A stretch of 64,000 bases of DNA from Pratylenchus scribneri (taxonomy: Eukaryota; Nematoda; Chromadorea; Rhabditida; Pratylenchidae). Under the pieces are notes generated by a model that ran no database searches, was not told the origin of the DNA, and saw only the letters and a program-made list of their open reading frames with translations. The position numbers were made by a program, and so were the translations under genes. The stretch covers positions 2,294,001-2,358,000 of the forward strand of contig JAQSEB010000047.1 in the NCBI GenBank assembly GCA_030063045.1, read 5' to 3'. Shown piece by piece: positions 1 to 10,700 of this stretch; the stretch's first letter is position 1; each line of letters starts with the position of its first letter.

Positions 1-3000
1 GGGTTTGAACCGGAGGTGGTGGTGGCGGATTAGAGGGAAGGCTGGAATTAGGGATAATTGTGAATGACTTGAATGAAGGGAAACCTTGGGGGCAAAACAA
101 CGGATCCTCTGGCAAAATTTGGCTTATTGGCTGCATCTTTTTGAATAGGCGGTGGAGGAGGACGTGAAGATGGTTTACGAACAATTTTGCTAAAAAGGGA
201 AGTGAAATTTAAGTCAATTTAGTGGTCAGGAGGCTTATTAATAGGTTTGAGTACTGCTAAGTGTTAAACTGAATACATGAAATGGTTTTTTGGCCATAAA
301 TCATTGAGGCAATAGCCAATATGCGGAGGCGATATGCCATTCGAAAGCCCAAAATGTCCTCTAGAAAGTGGCAATAAAATATTTATAAAATTTACACATT
401 CAAGAAAGCTACATGTCATTGAGTCTAATCAATCCGAATTTTTGGAAGAAAAGCCGCTTATTTTAAATTGTTTTAATTTTTCAGAAAATTAATTAAGCCA
501 CTTTTTAGAGGACATTTAGGACTTTAAAATGGCATATCGCCTTCTCGAATTGGTTTTTGCCTCGTTGAATTATGGCGAAAAGAATTGCTCAGATAAGGAG
601 TTATCGGTATAATCGTTATGTTTATCAATTTTGTATTCAAATTCCCTAGATTAAGCAAAATTTGGAAGGAAAGTTAATATTGGATAAGAGAGGCAAACAT
701 TCAACAAAATAAATTTTGTAATTCCGGATTTCCTGTAATTAAATGCCGATACCTTTGCTCCGTTTTGGTGACTTCTGCGCATTTTGATGGGCCACTGCTA
801 GATTCAACCGGATTTGGGGGTTTCTAAAATCATTTTGGATAAGGAAATCTAACGGATTCAATTTCACTGACGCATTTTGGTCTTCGAATGGAATTGGCCC
901 TACTAAATGGCCGCAAGCTGCTTTCCAAATTGGATTCAACAGCGGGGCTGCTTTCTGAATTTGTTGCCATCGTTGTCGATTTGGATGTTTCCAATTTTTG
1001 AGTGCCAATTTCATTTATTTCCACTGCATTTGATCCATTCGTTTCTGCCTAAATTTTTCCCATTTCCATATAAATATTCTGCCTATGTTTAAACCCAACT
1101 TTTTTGCCAAAAGAATTGGCAAATTTTGGCGGTTTTGGTGGGATTTTTGGCTTTGGTTTAGTCGACGGTGGCTTCAGCTTTCCGATGGAATCATTGGAAT
1201 TTGGCATTGGAACTGTTGAAGAGGAAGATGGGCTATCATCATTTGAGGTATTCAATGGGGAATTGGCCAATTCAGGCGAAGCAGAATTATTTTGAATTGA
1301 AGCAAGGCCAACGGACGCAGTGGAAGGGTAGGCGGATGAAGACGTGGAAAATGTTGAGGCAGAAGAATCCAAGGCGTATGAATTGGAGGATGAAGCGAAT
1401 TTAGCGGATAAGGAGGCTACGGATGGGGATGGACGGGAATCATGGGGGGATTCTGAAGTGCCAATGCCATCATTATTGGCAATTGACGTTGCCGCCATCA
1501 TCATTCCCTCACGGAATTTGGTGGCCAATTTTTGTGGAGGCGATCTGTTAACGTGAAAGGAAATAATCAAAGGGGTATTATTTATGGGGCAAATGGACAA
1601 AAATTTAGGAAATATGGAAGGAATTGGTCAATTTGTGCCCTCGGGGAATTTTTTAATGAATGCGGTGAATGAAAGGATTTAAGGGTGAATGGGGAAGGAT
1701 TTGGTGTCCCCGTTCCGGAGACTTGATTTTGGACTGATTCCCCCAATTCGAACATTCTCATTCATTTTTGCTCATTTTCTAGTCCATTTCCCCTTCCCCT
1801 TTTCGTGTGCATTGATCCCCCTCTGGTGTGGACTGTGTGGACTCTCGTTTTGTTGCGCGCCATTTGATGTGAGGGAAAACAATGGAATTTGAGAAAAGTG
1901 GGTGGGGAATATGGAGGAGTGGATGGATGGACGAGAAGAACAAAAGGATGAATGGATGGATGGACGGATGGTTGATGATGCGCGAATCTCATTTGAGGAG
2001 TGGAATATTCAAGGAGGAATTGAATTGAATTAGCAAGGGAAATTGCACATCCAAGATTAGCGGTTTTGGAGAGGGTGTGGCGAATGTTCCGGCCAAATAT
2101 TCGTTAAAAGAGGGTTTGTCCCACATCCAAATTTGAGTCCTATTCTTGGCGGCAATTTAAGCGGAAAATTGAGGAAATTTTTGGTCAAAATTTGGATAAT
2201 TTTATTAGTTAAATTCTTTGGATGATGGACAAATCCTTAAACAAAAATTGAAGGCAATGATGTGGTGAGGATTGGAAATGAAGAAGAATGATGGATGTAC
2301 AGGAAGGGTTTGGCTTGTTACTTTTGTTTTGGGTTTACCTCACTCAAATTTAAAAGGCTTATTCTTGGCAGCAATTTAAGCGGAAAATGTGTCAAATTTG
2401 GATAATATTTGAGATTGAATATTAGGAGCAAATCCTTAAGAAAAATCGCATAAAATAATTAGAACTGAGAAATGAAAATTAGTAAAACGCAAGGATTGAT
2501 GGACAGCAAAGCGAGTAAATTTGCTGGGAATTAGCTTGGTGCTTTTGTTTATATTCTTTGCCTCATTCCCAAGGGGATGGACAATCTCGGTGCCGAGAGG
2601 GGAAATTGACCTTGAAAGATGGGCAAGAAAGAAGGCTTTTCGTCGCGCTCATTTGGTCATTTCCATATCCTCCTTCTAGTGGCCTAAATTGGGTGCTGGT
2701 TGCCCTCTTTTTTGAAGTGGGCTATTGGCACTTGGCAGATGTGCCAAACACAGATTCGTCCACAAAAATGGCACTTTAAAAAGGGTGGCTCTGGCATTTC
2801 CGGTGCCAAATTATTGCAGAAACAGAGAAGAACTGTAGAGAATGAGTTTTTGCCCAAAATGGTCTCAAATTTCATTGAATTTCCAATATAGAATGAAAAT
2901 GATTGGGAATTATTATAATGTTTTGTGTTTGATTGGAAACATTTTATGGATGGATTGTGTGAAAGGGGAATTGGAGGCCGCAACCGGACGATTTGGAGAG

Positions 3001-4264
3001 CGTTCAGCCGAATCGACAATAATCAGCCGAGCGGTAAATGATGGCGACGGGAAAATGATGGAGAAATTTTGAAGGGCAGAATGAATAGAAGGGAATGGGA
3101 TGAGCCTTTTGAACATAAATTGGCGATTTTTGTGTGCGCGCACAATTCGCGCATCTGTGCTGTTTTGGTGCAGCCAATTTTTTGGAGAATAAATGAGGGT
3201 CAAGGCAAAAAATTGAATGAATTAATGGGTGGGGGAATGGGGCAAAATTGCGGGGTTTGCCCTTTGCCGCGCTAATCGAATGGATTGGATGGGCGAAGGG
3301 CAAGGGGGTTGGAGGCCCATCTTAAAAAGGGAGGTTTGAGGTCGATTTGGTCAGCATAGCTTTTGGTTCCCAAGCATCAAACTGGTTTATTTCCCTCTAC
3401 GCCCAATTCCGGACCATTTATTCTCATCCGTTTTCCATTCCCAAATCCATGGAACGGTTAGATGCCTTTTGAAGCGCCGCCTAATTTGGCCATTTTCACA
3501 GCGGGAAACATCATTGGAAAAGGGGCAAAATGGTCGCGCATATTTCTTTGGATGGAATGCGCCATAAAAAGTTTTCCTTTGGAACCGTTTCTCAACCCAA
3601 TATGGTTTTAATGTAGAATTTGCCCTCCCCATTCCAAGGTTTGCTGTAAATTTTTATTGTATTTACAGTTTGACCATATGGGATAATCAACGAATACCGC
3701 CATTTCAGTACTTGAATTCCTTCTTTTGGCAATTGCTCAACAAGGAAGAGGCCAATTTAGGAAGGCGATATGCCATTTTAAAGTCCTAAATGTCCTCTAA
3801 AAAGTGGCTTAATTAATTTTTTGAAATTTTAATCAATTTATAAAAAAGCAGCTATTTATCTAAAGTTTGAGTTTATTACACTCAAGGACATGTAACTTTT
3901 TAAAAGTTGTAAATTATAAAATTCAAAAAAGCCACTTCGTAGAGGACATTTAGGGCTTTAAAATGGTATATCGCCTTCCTGAATTGGTTTTTGCCTCGTT
4001 GAATTATGGCGAAAAGAAAGCCCATGTATTCATTAGCTAGTTTTCAATTGTCCTCTACCATCTAAGTTGGTACAGATACCAAAATTTCCACACCTTTTCA
4101 TCGCCTTTTTATCGGCACCAATTCTGCTGTTTACAGTCTTCGTCTCCTTCCTCATCAAATTTTCTCCTCCCTCTTTACTTATATTGCTCGAAGGCAACTT
4201 CATTGTGACATTTTCAATTCCCGTTTTCTTCGTTAACTGCTGACTTTTGGTGCCACTTTCAAAT
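1..4264 (-). CDS. Proline/serine-rich protein, 3' part (incomplete at both ends)
   Basis: I do not recognise the family. Reading the minus strand, five exon pieces join with consistent splice signals except at one junction: 4264-4094, 1544-1100, 1048-854, 189-85 and 41 to the window edge. The first is lysine-rich and ends AAAAG/gtgtgg, and its phase fits the 1544 acceptor. The 1544-1100 exon is serine-rich and ends with the polyproline stretch PKPKIPPKPPKFANS. The last two pieces carry PSSRPPPPPIQK and SNPPPPPPVQ. Repeated PxxP runs suggest an SH3 or EVH1 ligand such as a WIP/verprolin-type or adaptor protein, but that is inference from composition. The phase between 854 and 189 does not match, so another exon probably lies in 240-850, beside a MITE. 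The start codon was not found and the gene runs off the left edge. Confidence 0.5.
292..577. repeat. MITE family A, copy 1 (long terminal inverted repeats)
   Basis: The two ends are inverted copies of about 70 bases. The left end reads GGCGATATGCCATTCGAAAG and the right end is its diverged reverse complement, ending ggcatatcgccttctcg. The AT-rich core has no ORF. The element lies in an intron of the proline-rich gene. Copies at 3722 and 60262 share the same ends. Confidence 0.8.
1601..3721. other. Long intron or intergenic stretch with no supported exon
   Basis: If the 4094-4264 exon belongs to the proline-rich gene, this is its large intron. Short ORFs occur on both strands, but none has flanking splice signals with a recognisable protein. 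A GGAT/GGAC-type simple repeat lies at about 1909-1975. I see no RNA gene. Confidence 0.5.
3722..4016. repeat. MITE family A, copy 2
   Basis: The same 70-base inverted ends as copy 1 are present. The left end has aaggcgatatgccatttta followed by gtcctaaatgtcctct, and the right end carries agaggacatttagggcttta. The core is AT-rich and non-coding. This copy is less diverged between its two arms than copy 3. Confidence 0.8.
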
Positions 4265-4911
4265 CTACAAAATGTTTTTTAATTCCAAACACCTCTCCTT
4301 CCAACTTTTTGCATAAATTTTTGATGGAATCTCGCGATGAATTTCCATTTTCTCCATTGGATTTTGTTGTTTTGCTGACCAATGCCGGATTCATATGCCA
4401 AATAACAACAACAATTGATGAAGCCGCTTATTAACAAATAAAATCGATGGGAAATGAGGGCAAGAGGAAGAAATGGGGTGGACGGAGGATTGCTGGGTTT
4501 TGGACGCCTATGCTCTTGGTGGGTTTTACTAGTCTGGGTTGAGGAGGCATGGAATGGGACGAGGTTGGCCACATTTGCCGCTGGCCATTGGCCACTCCAA
4601 TGGAGGAAGTGAGGCCAACAAAGCGAAGTGGAGGGTATATTGATATTGAATGTTGGAAAGGCAGAGATGGCTGGGAAAAAATGGTTTCTTAGAGGCATAA
4701 TCCCATTGGAAGGATTTTTGTCGGACCAAGATTGGATGTGAAATTGAGGCCAATTGACAATGAAAAATATTTTATTTTAATTTAACCAAATGTAAAGTAT
4801 TACAAAAAAAAGTAATGATTAAAGGGAAACAAAAACAATGAATAAATTGTGATAAAAATAAGAATCATTAGTCCATTCCATTTTGGAAAAATTATAGCAG
4901 ATTCCAGATTC

Positions 4912-5003
4912 ATTTGTTTGCCGATGCCGATGACTTGGTGGACTTCGTTCGCCTCCATGAATATGGCCGTGTTATTGTTGCACCGGAGACCGGAGTATTT
5001 CGG
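4912..5003 (+). CDS. Orphan exon candidate
   Basis: After a tatagcag acceptor the plus strand reads, in one frame, FQIHLFADADDLVDFVRL and then HEYGRVIVAPETGVFR. This ends either at a stop (CGG TAA) or at a CG/gtaaac donor. The composition looks like real protein, but I could not connect it to other exons. It lies between a stretch without genes and the minisatellite. It may be the last exon of an otherwise undetected plus-strand gene, or a fragment. The minus strand here is also open for about 50 codons without usable splice sites. Confidence 0.3.
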
Positions 5004-5054
5004 TAAACGCAACTGGGATGGAGACAAATTAAATTAAACAATAAAAAGTGGATT

Positions 5055-5798
5055 AGAAATCACAATTGCAATTCACAAACATATATTAGAAATCGCAATT
5101 ACAATTACAATCTAAGTTTTACAATTACAATTACAATCGCAATTACAATTACAATCTAAGTTTTACAATTACAATTACAATCGCAATTACAATTACAATC
5201 TAAGTTTTACAATTACAATCGCAATTACAATCTAAGTTTTACAATTACAATCGCAATTACAATTACAATCTAAGTTTTACAATTACAATTACAATCGCAA
5301 TTACAATCTAAGTTTTACAATTACAATCGCAATTACAATTACAATCTAAGTTTTACAATTACAATTACAATCGCAATTACAATTACAATCTAAGTTTTAC
5401 AATTACAATCGCAATTACAATTACAATTACAATCGCAATTACAATTACAATCTAAGTTTTACAATTACAATCGCAATTACAATTACAATCTAAGTTTTAC
5501 AATTACAATTACAATCGCAATTACAATTACAATCTAAGTTTTACAATTACAATTACAATCGCAATTACAATTACAATCTAAGTTTTACAATTACAATCGC
5601 AATTACAATTACAATCTAAGTTTTACAATTACAATTACAATCGCAATTACAATTACAATCTAAGTTTTGCAATTACAATCGCAATTACAATTACAGTCTA
5701 AGTTTTACAATTACAATTACAATTACAATCGCAATTACAATCTAAATTTTACAATTACAATTCACAATCGCAATTATACACTCTACAACTACAATTCA
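5055..5798. repeat. 38-base AT-rich minisatellite, array 1
   Basis: The tandem unit TACAATCTAAGTTTTACAAT continues into TACAATCGCAATTACAAT, with units of 26 to 44 bases that differ by extra ACAATT steps. About 18 units are present. The same unit forms the array at 39886-40600 and a short reverse-complement run at 15047-15145. The array lies just upstream of the MRPL19 gene. Confidence 0.95.
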
Positions 5799-6045
5799 AA
5801 AATGAAAATTTTTTTTTGCTTTTAGGATAAAAATGTATTTTTCAAAAAAAAAAGAAAGATAATGCAAAATGAGGAGAGCAAGAGCAAGCAACTTTTTAGC
5901 TTTTTTGTTTTTTACTTTGATACCGATTTTTTTGATGAATGCGATTGACGAGAATTAAACAAAAAAATTAAGAATTTCTCAACTCTTTTTAATTCCTAAC
6001 TACTCATTAAATTAAATAAATTTAGATTATTCCAAATTTAGCAAA

Positions 6046-7138
6046 ATGATCGGCATTTCTAGACTTATTTCCCCCTTTTGCAACACAAATTCCCTGCTAA
6101 TTTCAAGAATGTTTGCCATACAAAGCGTCAAAAATTCAAGGATAAAAATGGTCAAGGAATTTCCGTAAGATTTTGCCTTTAATAAATTCTCTAATAATAA
6201 TAAATACATTTTAGTCTTTCATATCCAGACTTCCTGCCTTCACAAGTTTGGAATCGCAGAGATCCAGTGTTTGAAAAACTTATACAAGCCGATATGATGG
6301 AAAGGCGTATGGTTATTGACATTCCTGAATTTTATGTTGGTAAGTAAGCAAATATCAACATTTTCTGTACTAAAATTTAAATTAAACACAAAGGCTCAAT
6401 AATGGCAGTCACAATGTCTGATCCAAATACATCAAATAGGCAAAATCGATTTGTTGGCATTTGCATTAGGAGGGAAAAAGAAGGTTTACATTCAAATTTC
6501 ACACTGCGAAATGTGGTTGATGGACTTGGTTTGTATTTTCTGATCAATCAAAATTCTAATTATAAAATTTTTTAAAGGTGTTGAAATATTGTACGAACTT
6601 TACAATCCAACAATTCTGAAAATTGAAACACTTTTGCTTGAGAAGCGGCTTGATGAAGATTTAAGCTATTTGGTGGATGCATATCCCGAGTATAGCACTT
6701 TCAATTTCCATATGGAGCCAATAACCCACCCAAATGGGAAGCCAATTCCAATGAATCCATTAAAGGTTCGCCAATTTGATTTTTCCAAAATTCTTAAATC
6801 CAATTTTTAAGGTAAAACTAAAACCGCCACCCTGGGCCAGGCCTTGGTTCGAATTCGACGTCAAGGGAATAGAGGACGCTTGGACGGAAGCAACCCCGTG
6901 GTTCAAGAGGAAATTCATCAAGAGGAAGGACCTGTTCGACCTGAAGAAATTCGACATTGTCCGGCATTACAGAGAGTGGGCACAAGAATTGGAACATGAT
7001 TTGGAAGTGCAAAAACGGATGCGCGATTTCGAGAATGGATACCATCAAAGGGGTGGAACATCGAGAAAGTATATTTTGAAATCAGCCGCCGGAATGGAAG
7101 AAATCGATTTAAATTTATCACATGAAAACGAAGAATAA
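6046..7138 (+). CDS. mrpl-19: Mitochondrial large ribosomal subunit protein bL19m
   Basis: Five exons (6046-6164, 6215-6339, 6394-6528, 6578-6765, 6812-7138) stay in phase and give 297 residues, close to the usual family length. The N-terminus from ATG 6046 is rich in Arg, Ser and hydrophobics with few acids, which fits a mitochondrial presequence. The L19 core follows, with SYPDFLPSQ, the family-typical [17 protein letters not shown], and then a beta-barrel segment beginning SIMAVT. The C-terminal half is the metazoan mitochondrial extension. bL19m sits at the subunit interface of the mitoribosome. All introns are 46-54 bases with GT and TTTTAG-type ends. The start is the first in-frame ATG that supplies the presequence. 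The minisatellite lies about 250 bases upstream, and no promoter motif could be assigned. Confidence 0.93.
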
Positions 7139-7714
7139 TTTAATTTGTTTTTGTTATTTCTTTTTAATTTTGCAATAAATATCACATCATAAATATTTAT
7201 ATGGTCCAATTTGGTTTATGATCGAACATCTGCTGGTTTTGTCAAAATAAAACTCCCGTGTCTCGCCAAATACCCAAAAAAACATGTCAGGCGCCAAAGG
7301 CAGCAGACAACAAATTGAGTTGATCAGTGTGGATCAGCAGATGAAATGTAGGATTAAGAAAACTAAGGAGGGGACTTTGTCCCATTGCTATTTGGCCAAA
7401 CGAGAGGACAACAAAACATCCACACTACGAGAATTTAAACTACCCCGACGGCGGGGAGGGTGGAGGGGCGAGATTCTCCTCACTCGATCAGCAGCTAAAG
7501 CCCTCTATTCTTCACTTTTCCTATTGATCTGCTAAAAACACCACCCTCCATCGCCGTTTTTCCCCTCATTCTTTAAGCCAACCACCACCGCCAAACAATC
7601 CACAATCTTGGCCGAAAGGAATAGTTAAGAAGGAAGTGAGTTTTGGATTTATCCTTGGTCTCTGCTGCTCTCGACTTCCTCAAATTTGTGAAAAATAATT
7701 GTTATTGAACCATC
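7139..7714. other. Intergenic interval with one unsupported ORF
   Basis: The stretch between MRPL19 and the LRR gene contains an 83-codon open frame starting at ATG 7284 (MSGAKGSRQQIELIS). I find no homology by eye, no splice partner and no clear signals for it. It may be 5' untranslated sequence of the LRR gene or chance. A hairpin-like ggggactttgtccc occurs at about 7371. Confidence 0.4.
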
Positions 7715-10700
7715 ATGGTTCGCACTTTATTCAATATATGCCTTGGGGCGTTGTGCAAACGGAGTACGGATTTTGATGCCGATTTGGCATTGCTCCCGTG
7801 TGATTGCAAACAACGGCTACTCGAATATATTTCCTCACATGATTTGGTCAGTTACCCAAATTTACACTACCGTATTTTTCTAATAGAGTCCCGGAGGGTT
7901 AAAGGGCCTCTAAAGGAGCTATTTTTAAAGAGGGACTTCTAAATGGCCTTTGTTTCTCAGAGACCCATCAAGTGAGGGCAAAAATTCATTTTGTAAACTT
8001 TTTTTTCACCTTAAAAATCTTCATAAGGGGCTATTATTGGAGGGAGGAGGGGATTCTAATAGAGAAGGGATCAATATGAGGAAATACGATACATTTTATG
8101 GAATGGATTTAGATCAACACTGGCTCCAGTCTTGCGCTTTTGGCCCGTCCAATGTTCAGCCACAATTTGGTACTTTTAAAATGACAATGAAATGATCAGA
8201 AATTTCCATGTTTCAGACTCGAATTTGTTTCTATTTAAGTGATCAGCTAAATGATGAGATTTTGGAGATTCTAACAATGTAAATGGATGGTATTTAATTT
8301 GGCAAATAAATTATTGAAAATGGCAAATAGAGTATTTAATTTGGCAAATAGGATTTTATGTCGTAAAAGTATTGAAAATGGCAAATAAATTATTGAAAAT
8401 GGCAAAAAGAGTATTTAATTTGGCAAATAGAAATACAATTATTATCGCTCACTATAATCGGTTCAAACCGGTTTCAATACTTACCCAAACTGGTTTAAAA
8501 TATTTTTTATGATAAAAACCACTTATTTTCTACCTGAATAATAATTATAATAAAGAAGGCGTCTATAAAAACAATTGGAAAATTCAAATATTTATCGACT
8601 TCATGCAATATAAAATAATAATAAGCTCCTGATCAAAATGTTATACCAGTGAAATAAAAAAGACTGAATTAATAATGGATAATTGAGCAATATAATAATG
8701 AATAGAAAGTCAAAAATTGAGTATTATAATGTCGAATAAAATAGATTGAAAAATTGTTAATTATGCATCAATGCCGTTCCTCCATGCACCTTCTTTGGAC
8801 GGCCACGTTTGCGTTTCTTCTCGATCAATTCAGCCGTCACTTCGGGTGGATATTCTGCCAATCCATCGGAGCACATCCACATCACTGCATGCTCACAGGC
8901 CTTTTTTCTGGCTCCTTCATAGCAATTGCACTTGTAGCAATCTTAGTTTGTAAAATGGCCAATTTTTAAAATAAATTTTTAACCAGATTACCTTGCCAAA
9001 ATTCGCATGGTTCAACAATGTGGAATTTTGTCCTGAGTGCCGTTGTCCAAATTCTATAAATGTTTTTAATTTATTAATTTTATATTAACCGTGGTTTTTA
9101 GTCAATTTGGGATTAAAATATTTTTGAATGGTAAGTTAGCTGGCTGTATCAATTTATATAGGGCCTGCCGACAATTCCGCATCAACAATTCCTCAACCGA
9201 CAATTCGGCACTGTTTTTGGCATTTTTTCCTAGTCCTAACACTAGATCCCATGCTGGCCTAGCCTAGCCCCAGCCTAATTAAGCCGGTTTAAAAACAAAT
9301 AACTGGTTGCGGAATTGTCGACATACGAATAAATTTGTTTATAATCAAAATTTGGCAAAACACTCATAAAAATGCAATTATTTCATTTTGTAAAAAGGCA
9401 ATTTCTAGGCCAATAAAATTGCTATATAGATTGATATATAATCCAGATCGATTTCGATTTTAGATCAGACTTGGTCCCAATTATCGAAAAATCCAATGTT
9501 TAATTAATAAATTAATTTTGAACCTTTGATTGCTTTTGATGATCCAATTGAACACTCATTATTGTTTCGGCAGTGAATTCACCATTTTCCACCATTTTCA
9601 CTATTGGCAAACCATCAAATGTGCCACTTTGCTATAAAAAATTAAAACCAATTAGTGAAAATTGCCAAACCGAATTTTCCATCACCGTCATTTGGTATTG
9701 TTGCCTTTCTAAATCTTCTCTTTTATTTTTTGCTTTCAATTTAGCATTTTCTTTTCGCAATTCCGCCATTTCCTCTTTCAATTTTGAATTTTCCTTGCGC
9801 ACTTCTGCCATTTCCTTCTGCAATCTGGTATAATTCTGCTGCAATTTTCCATATTTGTTGCTCATTTCCAAGTAATTTTTCTTCATAATAGTTTGATGAT
9901 CTGATGGTTTTATCAATTAATTATCTGCATGAGAATAGAGAAAGCAAAATTAAAATAAAAAAGAATTTTATTATTTTAACCATAAAAAATATTTTAAACC
10001 AGTTTGGGTAAGTATTGAAACCGGTTTGAACCGATTATAGTGAGCGATAATAATTGTATTTCTATTTGCCAAATTAAATACTCTTTTTGCCATTTTCAAT
10101 AATTTATTTGCCATTTTCAATACTTTTACGACATAAAATCCTATTTGCCAAATTAAATACTCTATTTGCCATTTTCAATAATTTATTTGCCAAATTAAAT
10201 ATTTCCCCAATGTAAATTACTTCACAATATGTTTGGTAAATTCACATTTTTAGAAATAGTCGAAATTTACGTTACATTACGTTGGTTGATTGCCCATTTG
10301 TTGGCGATAAAGTTTGCCCCAAAAATATTAATCCAAGTCTAATAATGTTTTGTTTTTAGGGCATCATAAGTATTACAAAGAATCAGACCAAACTAAGGCA
10401 CCTTGATCTGATCAGCCTTCCTCTGATAACTTCAAAAGCATTTGAACATGTCAAATCCAACTATTTGACCAGTGTTGATTTGAGTGGTTGTTCTATGGTA
10501 GGGAATGGGATTAAAATACATAGATAATTATGCGAATTTTTCAGATTGGCTCGGAGGGAATTTTTTATTTGGTCTACAACAATCCTTCAATTGGCAGCCT
10601 TTGTTTGAACGGATGCCGCGGACTGGATGAAGTAAGCAAGATTTGGGGGCTAGGTTTAGGCTGGCTAGGATTTATAAGATTTTTCCACAAAAATTTTCCA

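Noticed and set aside
4279..4753. 139- and 74-codon minus-strand frames
   Set aside because: They overlap each other in different frames, with no splice support or recognisable domain.
5055..5798. Regular repeat array resembling a CRISPR
   Set aside because: There are no unique spacers. Repeat and interval are both low-complexity AT sequence of variable length, and the genome is eukaryotic.
7284..7535. 83-codon frame between MRPL19 and the LRR gene
   Set aside because: There is no homology, no splice partner and no conserved signal, so I left it as part of an intergenic note rather than a gene.
9160..9330. Nested inverted repeat (gacaattccgca / tgcggaattgtc) inside the MULE
   Set aside because: The arms are only about 12-20 bases and no target duplication is visible, so I could not support a separate element.
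9573..9833. 86-codon plus-strand frame inside the transposon
   Set aside because: It is the antisense shadow of the coiled-coil exon; the repeated heptad pattern on the minus strand is the coding one.
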